The position numbers were made by a program, and so were the translations under genes. DNA of 64,000 bases, from positions 314,785,164-314,849,163 of the forward strand of contig NC_085137.1 of the NCBI RefSeq assembly GCF_035046485.1. The letters run 5' to 3'. The stretch comes from Aedes albopictus (Eukaryota; Arthropoda; Insecta; Diptera; Culicidae). The notes under the pieces were generated by a model. The model saw only the letters and a program-made list of their open reading frames with translations. It searched no databases and had not been told where the DNA came from. Of this stretch, positions 55,485 to 64,000 are shown piece by piece. Each line of letters begins with the position of its first letter. Positions within the stretch are counted from its first letter, which is position 1.

Positions 55485-58400
55485 TTAAGACAAGACATAA
55501 TCAACAATAGTACGCCACAATACTCGGTTTGTGGCTGCCGCTCTCCATCCTCGGTCGCGCCCAATGCTCGCCAAGTCACGCTCCACCTGGTCCGCCCATC
55601 GTGCTCTCTGCGCTCCACGCCTTCTTGTGCCAACCGGATCCGTTGCAAACACCAGCTTTGCAGGGTTGTTGTCCGGCATTCTTGCAACATGCCCTGCCCA
55701 CCGTATCCTTCCGGCTTTGGCCACCTTCTGGATACTGGGTTCGCCGTAAAGTGCAGCGAGCTCGTGGTTCATCCTTCTCCGCCACACACCGTTCTCCTGC
55801 ACGCCGCCGAAGATCGTTCTTAGCACGCGTCGCTCGAAAACTCCGAGTGCTTGTAGGTCCTCCTCGAGCATGGTCCATGTCTCGTGCCCGTAGAGGATCA
55901 CCGGTCTTATTAGCGTTTTGTACATGGTGCATTTGGTGCGTGGGTGAATCTTTTTTGACCGCAGTTTCTTCTGGGGCCCGTAGTAGGCCCGACTTCCGCT
56001 GATGATGCGCCTCCGAATTTCACGGCTCACGTTGTTGTCAGCCGTCAGTAAGGATCCGAGGTAGACGAATTCCTCCACCACCTCGAAAGCACAGACAAAC
56101 AGACGTAACACTCTGATAATTCCCATCGTACTTCGATTTAACGATCTTTTTCAAAATTTGATAGTTGGCCAACTACCCACCTGTGGCGCTCACATCGTTT
56201 TTGTTCGAGTTTGACGTTTGCTCACTACCGCCACCTAGTTGACGGTCGGCCAAACTTAGTCATTTTAGCATTGGGCGAATATGTTTCCGTGACTATGATT
56301 TGAATCGAAAAATGTTCGAAGTGTTACGTCTGTTTGTCTGTGTCGAAAGTATCCCCGTCTATCGTAACATTACTACCCAGACGGATCCGGTCGTGTTCGG
56401 TTCCGCCTACCAGCATGTACTTTGTTTTTGAGGCATTCACCACCAGTCCGACCTTTGCTGCTTCGTGTTTCAGGCGGGTGTACAGTTCTGCCACCGTTCC
56501 AAATGTTCTAGCGATAATTTCCATGTCGTCCGCAAAGCACACAAATTGACCGGATTTTGTGAAAATCGTTCCCCGGCTGTTGAGCCCGGCTCGTCGCATC
56601 ACACCTTCCAGCGCGATGTTGAAGAGTAGACATGAGAGTCCGTCACCTTGTCGCAGTCCCCGGCGAGATACGAATGAACTGGATAGTTCACCCGAAACCC
56701 TTACGCAGTTTTGCACACCGTCCATCGTTGCTTTAATCAGTCTAGTCAGCTTCCCAGGAAAGCCGTTTTCGTCCATGATTCTCCATAGCTCTGCGCGGTC
56801 GATACTATCGTATGCCGCTTTGAAATCGATGAACAGGTGGTGCGTTGGGACCTGGTATTCACGGCATTTCTGGAGGATTTGCCGTACGGTAAAGATTTGG
56901 TCCGTTGTCGACCGGCCGTCGATGAAGCCGGCTTGATAACTTCCCACGAACTCATTTGTTTTAGGTGACAGACGACGGAAGATGATCTGGGATAGCACTT
57001 TGTAGGCAGCATTCAAAATAGTGATCGCCCTGAAGTTCTCACATTCCAAATGGTCGCCTTTCTTGTGAATGGGGCAGATTACCCCTTCCTTCCACTCCTC
57101 CGGTAGCTGTTCGGTTTCCCAGATCCTGACTATCAGCCGATGCAGACAGGTGGCCAACTTTTCTGGGCCCATCTTGATGAGTTCAGCTGCGATACCATCC
57201 TTACCAGCTGCTTTGTTGGTTTTGAGCTGGTGAATGGCATCCTTAACTTCCCTCAGCGTGGGAGTTGGTTCATTTCCGTCCTCCGCTGCACTGGCGTCGT
57301 CGTTCCTTCCGTTGCCGTGGGCTCCCGTGCCTACGTTCTCCACGCCGTTCAGGTGCTGATCGAAGTGCTGCTTCCACCTTTCGATCACCTCACGTCCGTC
57401 CGTTAAGAGGCCTCCGTCTTTATCCCTGCATATTTCGGCTCGCGGCACGAAGCTGTTGCGGGATGCGTTGAGCTTCTGATAGAACTTCCGTGTTTCTTGG
57501 GAACGGCACAGCAGTTCCATTTCTTCACACTCCGCTTCTTCCAGGCGGCGCTTTTTCTCCCGAAAGAGGCGGGTCTGCTGTTTCCGCTTCTGTTTGTAAC
57601 GTTCCACGTTCTGTCGAGTCCCTTGCTGCAGCATTACCGCCCTCGCTGCGTTCTTCTCCTCCAAAACCGTTCTGCACTCTTCGTCGAACCATTCGTTACG
57701 TCGATTCCGTTCCACGTACCCGATGGTGCTCTCGGCTGCGTCGTTGATGGCTGCTTTCACTGTACTCCAGCAGTCCTCTAGAGGGGCCTCATCGAGCTCG
57801 CCCTCGTCTGGCAACGCGGCTTCGAGATTCTGCGCGTATGCTGAGGCGACATCCGGTTGCTTCAGTCGCTCTAGGTTGTACCGTGGCGGTCGCCGGTACC
57901 GTACATTGTTGATGACGGAGAGTTTTGGGCGCAGTTTGACCATCACCAGATAGTGGTCGGAGTCGATGTTGGCGCCACGATAGGTCCTGACGTCGATAAT
58001 GTCGGAGAAGTGCCGTCCGTCAATCAGAACGTGGTCGATTTGAGATTCCGTCTGCTGTGGTGATCTCCAGGTGTAACGATAAGGGAGGCTGTGTTGGAAA
58101 AAGGTGCTACGTATGGCCATATTTTTGGAGGCGGCGAAATCAATGAGTCGTAGGCCGTTTTCGTTCGTTTGCTGGTGGGCGCTAAACTTACCAATCGTCG
58201 GTCTGAATTCCTCCTCTTTGCCTACCTGAGCGTTCAAATCTCCTATGATGATCTTGACGTCGTGGCTTGGGCAGCGGTCGTACTCGCGTTCGAGCTGCGC
58301 GTAAAATGCGTCCTTGTCATCATCAGTACTTCCAGAGTGTGGGCTGTGCACGTTTATTATGCTGAAGTTGAAGAATCGGCCTTTGATCCTCAACCTGCAC

Positions 58401-58745
58401 ATTCTTTCGTCGATCGGCCACCAACCGATCACGCGCCTCTGCATATCACCCATCACGATGAAAGCTGTTCCCAGCTCGCGTGTGTTGCCGCAGCTCTGGT
58501 AGATGGTATGATTACCTCTAAACGATCGCACCATGGATCCTGTCCAACACACCTCCTGCAGCGCTACGATGCCGAACCCGCGGTCCTTCAGTAGATCGGC
58601 GAGTATGCGGGTGCTCCCAATGAAGTTGAGAGATCGGCAGTTCCACGTACCGAGTTTCCAATCGCAAGTCCTTTTTGTTCGCTGGGGTCGTTGCCGTTGG
58701 TCTCGGTTCGTATTATTCTGTTGCTGATTTTCCGTTACAATGGTT
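55485..58745 (-). pseudogene. RTE polyprotein, endonuclease plus reverse transcriptase, split by a MITE
   Basis: The frame is open from just after a stop at about 58748 but has no ATG before QEVCWTGSMVRS. The true start is thus uncertain (non-AUG or further upstream by shift). An APE-type endonuclease comes first: WNCRSLNFIGS, QEVCWTG, GDLNAQVG, the IDHVLIDGRHF box and SDHYLVMVKLR. The RT follows with LKTNKAAGKDGIAAELIK, NFRAITIL, GSYQAGFIDGRSTTDQIF, LFIDFKAAYDSID, GLRQGDGLSCLLFN and the catalytic FADDMEII. The frame is broken inside IDGDTF|EVVEEFVYLGS by the MITE. The C-terminus has RRRMNHELAALYGEPSI and RIRWAGHVARMPDNN. In the family the enzyme nicks target DNA and primes cDNA synthesis there. 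Confidence 0.92.
56090..56342. mobile_element. 253-bp MITE in the RTE frame, 7-bp duplication
   Basis: The ends CACAGACAAACAGACGTAAC and its exact inverse form perfect repeats of at least 23 bp. TCGAAAG is duplicated (56083-56089 and 56343-56349). The uninterrupted 38-kb RTE copy reads CACCTCGAAAGTATCCCC at this site. The interior is non-coding. The 7-bp duplication with CA...TG ends is unusual; the superfamily is not assigned. Confidence 0.92.
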
Positions 58746-59125
58746 TTTTACGGCTGGCTCGTAGGGCCTGACACCAACCCCCTACTTTCCGGAGGACCAT
58801 AGTGCACAGTTGAGCTTAGAGTCCTTCCCTGGCACTCGGACGTAGATCAGCCGCCCCTAACATGGGGATCAGACGCTGTTGTGAGCCGCTCCTCCTGGAG
58901 AACAGACGCTCAGGTTTGCCGAAGCAAACCCCCCCTTCCCTGTCAGCCTACGACCAAAGGTCCCACCGGGGTTGGTTACCCGATCTTCCCTAAGGTTGCT
59001 CATAGTTTCCGGCCGGTACCGCGTGGAGGTAGGGATAGGAGTTGCTGGGCAGAGGCTAGTGGATCACAATGGGATCTGAATTGCGCAGCATACCCAGCCT
59101 TTACCGTGCCAAATATGACCTTATA

Positions 59126-59480
59126 TGATGTTGAATAGATTGCCAAAGTGAAGCCTTTGAGTCCTTGGAGGAATGCCTGGAGGAACTATTATAAAGAGCT
59201 TGGACAATTTATAGAAGTATCTCTTGAGAAATTTCTAAAGGATTTCTTGAAGGAATCCTAAAAAATATGAACTTATGGAGGAATTTCAGGAGGAATTACT
59301 GGAGCAAACCATCTGGTAATTTCTGAAATAATCCCTAAACAAACTCTTCGGAAAATCCGTGGAGAAGTTCATAGAACAATCTTTAGCGAAATTTCCAGAG
59401 GAATTTCTTGAGATATTCCAAGGAAAAGTTTACTAAGGAATTCCTGAACGAATCTATCGATTCTTTTTTAAGTTTTGTCA
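59126..59480. repeat. GGAATTCC-type minisatellite, right of the RTE insertion
   Basis: Continues the 55160-55445 array (GGAGGAATGCCTGGAGG, GGAGGAATTTCAGGAGGAA). Confidence 0.72.
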
Positions 59481-60770
59481 ATTATTATTTAGACGATTCT
59501 TCAGATATCTTTCCCCAGCAATTTATAGAATAAACTGCTGTCAAATAAACTGAAACAATCCTTAGATCGATTGCAACTATCGTGAATGCTGTTAAAGTTT
59601 TTTGCATTTTTTTTTCTGATGAAAATATAAGAGCCTTTCTTTTTGACAGTCACAATATAATAATGACATTATCTTCTTCTTTCTTCTCATATCGAAATAG
59701 AACTATTTTTTATCAAGGTATGACGTTTGTTATTGATCATGTTGCACCCTTAATGTAAAACATTTTCTTTGTGCAACAAGTGGATGGGTTATATCCATTA
59801 TTATGCACCCCATAACCTTAACCATCTTAAAACACAAAAAACCACGACGTTTACGTTTTCCCATCCCCTTCATGTACGCTATAGCCGAACATCTCGTTGT
59901 CACTAACAAACGCATTCACAACGAACGTATTGATATGATGGCATCTTTCACTACGATTATCCTTTGCAAATCTCAATAGCAGCCCAACGCAGTTTACTGT
60001 CGCTCAAATGCAGAAATTATGACACTCAATACTGAATGACCTCATCAAATGTGGCCCAAATGAGAATCAATTGTTTATTATTCAATTCAAATTATTTCTT
60101 TCGTATGTAAAGGTTGTAATCTGTATCCTTCGCCAAACAAATAGAGAGTCGTGTTTTTATTGTGTCCATAGACGTCAGAGCTCTTTAACATGCAGTATAC
60201 ATGCAGCTTCCACTTGTCTACTACAAGAAATGTACATCAGAAAAGTTGAAACAGATCATGGACCTCACCGACATTCGAACCTAGACACCCTGACCGGCAT
60301 TGCTGAAAAAACAGTTCATTTTTAACGGTTCGGCCATATGCCTCTGGTTTTCTACTAAATTTAATTTGCCAATCGTAGGGCGACAACCTGCAAAACAATA
60401 AAAAATATCTTCCACTATAATAGAGAAGAGGCTATTCACTTGTAGCATCCCACTGACTGACTAGTATCACACGAAATCAAGCCCCATTTGCCACACATGT
60501 GACAAGTCGTTCCCACATTGCAACCGACGAATGCAAAACAAGTTCCAAAAAAAAATGTGTAGTAGGGTATGTGTTCCATCAGTAATCTCACGCTCCCATA
60601 TTCATCTTATTCGAAAACTAGCGATTACGGCACCGATTAACTCCGTTCTTTTTGTTTTCATGCGTGCTCACTCCTAACAAAAAATACAAAAATAAGAAAC
60701 AAAACAAACTACGCTTCAATCGTTTGTTTTTCGTAGGATGAAAATGGGAGCCACATGCTTAATAAGGGAA
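59481..60770. other. no recognisable gene
   Basis: AT-rich DNA with short frames only. No TIR pair, pol III box or satellite periodicity was established. Confidence 0.35.
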
Positions 60771-60779
60771 CCAGTACCC

Positions 60780-60815
60780 TATAAATAGCCACCGAAACAG
60801 AAATGGAAATCAGGA
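60780..60815 (+). promoter_or_regulatory. TATA + initiator-like site
   Basis: TATAAATAG at 60780-60788 is followed by TCAGGA with A at 60812, about 32 bases from the first T, a usual TATA-to-start distance. The transcript would reach an ATG at 60880 or 60884 with only 12-14 codons, unless spliced. The 106-codon frame from 60803 starts before the predicted start site. Function unknown. Confidence 0.35.
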
Positions 60816-61092
60816 CCCATTTGACATCCAGCAATCAGCAATCGTTTCAGAACATTGAGAAGCAATCAACCGGAGGGAATGAATGGTGGTGGTGCTGTGC
60901 TGTGCTACTGCCAGTAGCAGTTGGTAACCGCTTTCGTTGTCGCTATTGGCGGCGGCGGCGCTCCACCGTTCAGCGAATGTTTTGTCTTTGCGTTTATCTG
61001 ACGACGAGACGAGGACATTCACTTCGTGAAATGATCTTTCTTCTTCGCGGAACCCTTTCAGGACCTAAAACGATTAGTGTAAAAATGACTAA

Positions 61093-61149
61093 TTTCAAGT
61101 CTAGTTTATTAAAGGGTGAATAACACCCTTTAGTAAACTAGACTTGAAA
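61093..61149. repeat. 57-base hairpin with 26-bp stem
   Basis: TTTCAAGTCTAGTTTATTAA(AGGGTG) is followed by five bases (AATAA) and its inverse, with one T/G position that would wobble-pair in RNA. It could be a tiny MITE or a small-RNA hairpin; the symmetric arms favour a MITE relic. Confidence 0.75.
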
Positions 61150-62129
61150 AAATCGAGAATGGTCTTGAACTATTTTGGTCACTTGCTGCTATAACTCAGA
61201 CAGTTTTGAACCGAATTGACTTGAATTTTTGGACACTGTTCACATACCCTATGTGATGTTTAAAAGAACTTTCCGTTAGAATACTGAATTTGAGTAAAAA
61301 GTTTACTTAGCCGTAGTTCGGCAAAAAGCCGGACATGAATGGGTCGGCTGGAAGCCGTAGCAAAAACACGAATCAAACGCAGACAATACCACGGCTAATT
61401 GGAATTTGCCAGTCAACCATTTCACTGAAACACTACTGACTGGTTGAATGTTGAATGTAGTTTGTGCCAAATTGATTTTGGGGACGGTTAAAATAGAAAC
61501 ATTAGCTAGCAATGCTGGTTCTTCCTCATCGCGCATTCATATTCAATTTGCAGCCTTTTGAGGTGGAACACGACTGACTGCTAGCTGTTATAGTAGCGTG
61601 TACGAGGGAAGATACAAAAAATCATTCAATCTTCATTAGTGGACTACCGTGGAAATAAACGGAGAAACAATCTGGTTCTGTTATTAGAATTAACATGCTT
61701 GCAAGAACTAACAGTGGTAACTGTTCTCTATCTAGACTCCTCTGTCCTCTATCTAGACTCAGCATAGCATTGTATGAGTGGTTCCTCAATTATTAGCTTT
61801 CTTCATCAATTCACAATTTTGCATTTATCCTGCGGTAGACATAAACCCTATACAAATTTTAAACTTGATCAATTTCCAAAAACTGTGTACCTGTAAATGC
61901 ATAGTTTGAATTTTATCCCTCAGTCAATTGTCAATCTCTACTCACAGTCCTTTATTTTCTTTACTTTCAGGTATTTGCACCACAGCCCACATAGTATCTG
62001 TAGATTCAGAAACAATCACAGGTTTGTTTTTACGGTTCGATAAACTCCCAATTCAATTCACCTATGCTGTAATTCAAGCAGGAAAAAAACTTTTTAATGA
62101 AAAAACCTTTTTTTATTTATCTGATCCTT
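61150..62129. other. no recognisable feature
   Basis: AT-rich, with short frames only. A GAACTGTTCTCTATCTAGACTC segment is partly repeated near 61740-61765 (CCTCTATCTAGACTC twice). Confidence 0.35.
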
Positions 62130-62960
62130 AGTTGTAAAATAGTTATTTATGCAACAAGTTGCAAAATGATGATTTTTTCAGCACGAGTCGTACATTTATC
62201 CAACGAGGCTTGCCGAGTTGGATAAACACGACGAGTGCTGAAAAAATCGAGTTTTGCAACGAGTTGCATACAAAGTTTTTGTAATTGCAAAAAAATACCC
62301 ATTCAGTATAATCCTTGGTATAATCTTGCAACACGTACTTTCAAGTCGAACCACGTGGCAGCATTCATGCGCGTCAGCGCGGTGCTTTTGTTTGATCAGG
62401 TAGGCTATGATAGGGTAGGTGTCAGAAATTTGCAAGCTCTCGTCGTCGTCATACCGCAACCGCATCATGGCGGGAGCAAAAGTAGCTTCAGCTGCTGCTT
62501 CTACGACTGTTCTGTAGTCCTAATCTGAATCTGAATCAAGACTATATTCGGATTTGAGCTCGTCAGAGGATGTAGAAGTAGCAGCTGTGTCTACGGTAGC
62601 CTCGAAAGTTATCGAAAAGTGGGTGCTGGCAAAGGTGCCGAAAAGTGCTACTTTTCGACACTCTTAAGAGTGCCGAAAAGTAGTACTTTTCGGCACTTTT
62701 GTTTTAGTGAAGAAAAGTAGGCCGTTTTAATGTTACAACCGCGAGTGAAAAGTAGGGGAAAACGCAACGCAATTACAAAAAGTATATTTCAGTATCATCT
62801 ACACATTTTATGCAATGATTTTTTCATAATGCAACTCGTTTGAGTTGCATAATGTTCATAATGCAATTCAAATGAGTAGCATTATGAACATTATGCATTT
62901 ATTTTCCATTATGTAACTCATTTCAGTTGCATTATGAACCGGTACGGGAAAGTTGGCCAT
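62130..62960. repeat. cluster of palindromes, possible decayed foldback element
   Basis: 62171-62248 is a hairpin (GATTTTTTCAGCAC...GTGCTGAAAAAATC with TTTATCCAAC/GTTGGATAAA inside). 62625-62700 holds AAAAGTGCCGAAAAGT-type blocks in both orientations. 62815-62940 holds repeated CATAATGCAACTC and its inverse. TTGCAACTCGTTGCATA-like motifs occur at both ends of the cluster. No ORF was recognised. Confidence 0.55.
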
Positions 62961-63229
62961 TATGATACTGAAACGAGTAGTATAAAATAGAAATTATTAC
63001 ACTGAATTGCATAAAAAATATTTGAAAATCCACAAAAGTGGTAATAAAACTTCCCTTTGGGGACATCCGCAAACACTCAACTTTCCTTATCGCTACCTGA
63101 CAAAAAGTAGAGAAAAGATGTTTGTTTTTTTAGCAATTCAACAAATGCTAATTGTTAACATTTGATCTTACGACTTTGGATTTTACACCTCCTAGAAATA
63201 GCTTGGCTCTGACAGTCATTACCAAGAAG

Positions 63230-63950
63230 TTCGTTATGAGATTCTTCTGGGAAATTATTTAGGATTCGTTCAGAAATTCTCTCTGGCACTCTTTCAGGAA
63301 TTTCTTCTAAGTCCAGTCAGTTTACACACGATTAAACGGAAGCATGTACGCATATAGCCTCCACACAAGGGGCTAGTCGCTTGGAACATTGTGCCAAGAG
63401 GTGCCAAGCACACCGTCTTACACGCTGTGTGGCACACCGAGGCACTCTGAGGCACAATTTTGACACTTGAGTTTGGGTGAAAAAAACTAGGCAACCATGT
63501 GACCTGCAAAATGAAAACAAACAGTTGGTTGTCTTGGTAGTTGCCAAGCAAAATCTGAATCATCAAGCAGTGGCACCGGCACTTCGGGGCACACTGAGGC
63601 ACAATTCAATACCCGGTGGCACACTGAAAATAATTGGCGCAAGTAAAGATGTGCTCAGCGACTCCCCCTTGCCTCCACATTAGCATCAACATCATATCAG
63701 GCTTCGTATTAGCTGGTAGGATCTAAACCAGACTCTATCTGGAGTTGCTCTTCTAGGATGTCCTCCCGGAGTTCCTTCATAGATTCTTTCCAGGAATTAT
63801 TACGAAATTCTCCAGAAATTCCTCCTAAGATTATCCTTCCAGAAATTTCACCAGAGATTTTCTCCTAGGTTCCTCCAGAAATTCCTGTCCGGTTTGCTCA
63901 AGTAATTCATTCTCTGGTATGCCTTCAGGAACTCCTTCCAAAACCGGGAT
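63230..63950. repeat. sparse GGAATTCC-type minisatellite remnants
   Basis: 63230-63310 and 63740-63945 show TCCAGGAATT, TCCAGAAATTCCTCC and related units of the same repeat as 30-34 kb, in the reverse orientation. Between them (63340-63680) are several GGCACACTGAGGCAC-like units in both orientations and no gene. Confidence 0.55.
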
Positions 63951-64000
63951 TTTTAAACACGAAACGCAAAGCTATCTGTTTTAAATAAATGTACTAATTT

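Larger units (their letters stand above)
55461..59110 (-). mobile_element. full-length RTE/JAM1-type LINE with 15-bp target duplication
   Basis: AAATATGACCTTATA is duplicated exactly at 55446-55460 and 59111-59125. The 3650-bp insert has a 5' UTR (about 58746-59110), one long coding region (55485-58745) and a short 3' end with AATAAATGTATG. A 253-bp MITE (56090-56342) splits the coding region. Apart from that MITE no stop or shift was noticed in the main frame, so this was recently a functional master copy or close to it. It is very similar to the truncated copy at 37977-39217. Confidence 0.93.

Noticed and set aside
55529..56002. Plus-strand ORF of 157 codons (and its match at 38119-38520)
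   Set aside because: Shadow of the RTE C-terminal domain read on the minus strand.
1..64000. Endogenous viral element (flavivirus- or rhabdovirus-like)
   Set aside because: Such insertions are common in Aedes, but no frame here reads as a viral protein; the RT frames belong to LINEs.

Overview
The window looks like a transposon-rich stretch of a culicine mosquito genome, most likely Aedes. The reasons are several RTE/JAM1-type LINE copies, an R1-type LINE, a Ty1/copia element with a copia-like primer-binding site, a Feilai-type tRNA-derived SINE, many MITEs with TA, 3-bp, 7-bp and 8-bp target-site duplications (TSDs), and long GGAATTCC-rich minisatellite. The species call is inference. There is no bacterial-style gene content, no CRISPR array, no rRNA and no intact tRNA gene. 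No ORF was recognised as viral.

Layout. 1-9.9 kb: unclassified AT-rich DNA, two decayed RTE fragments and several TIR elements. 10.0-17.9 kb: a three-level nest. A minus-strand copia element (10038-17894, TSD AGTAC) has a nearly full-length R1-type LINE in its 5' LTR (12108-17802, 14-bp TSD), and a 165-bp MITE sits in the LINE's ORF2. 18.6-20.0 kb: the best host-gene signal, an Inr+DPE core promoter followed by two leader exons around a 55-bp intron on the plus strand. 20.2-27.8 kb: TE remnants, MITEs and one possible minus-strand coding exon (22732-22879). 27.8-34.4 kb: degenerate GGAATTCCTGGAG-type minisatellite carrying a nested TA-TSD element and a roughly 1-kb internal tandem duplication. 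35-45.8 kb: a ~300-bp-period satellite, a 5'-truncated RTE insertion, a large CCCGATCAG-ended insertion and a very regular 152-153-bp satellite. 47.5-52.0 kb: an old RTE copy broken by a hAT element and a SINE. 53.3-53.7 kb: a 461-bp foldback element. 54.8-59.1 kb: a SINE and a full-length RTE copy (15-bp TSD) split by a 253-bp MITE. 59.5-64 kb: mostly unclassified, with strong hairpins.

How the parts relate. Most coding sequence is retrotransposon (gag/protease, zinc-knuckle ORF1, endonuclease/reverse transcriptase), and nearly all of it is broken. Because younger elements sit inside older ones with recognisable TSDs, the order of many insertions can be read directly, and in several cases a second copy in the window supplies the empty site. 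The most interesting non-TE signals are the promoter/leader at 18.65-20.0 kb, the 152-bp satellite with alternating monomers, and the long near-perfect hairpins. I did not find a clear new multi-gene system.
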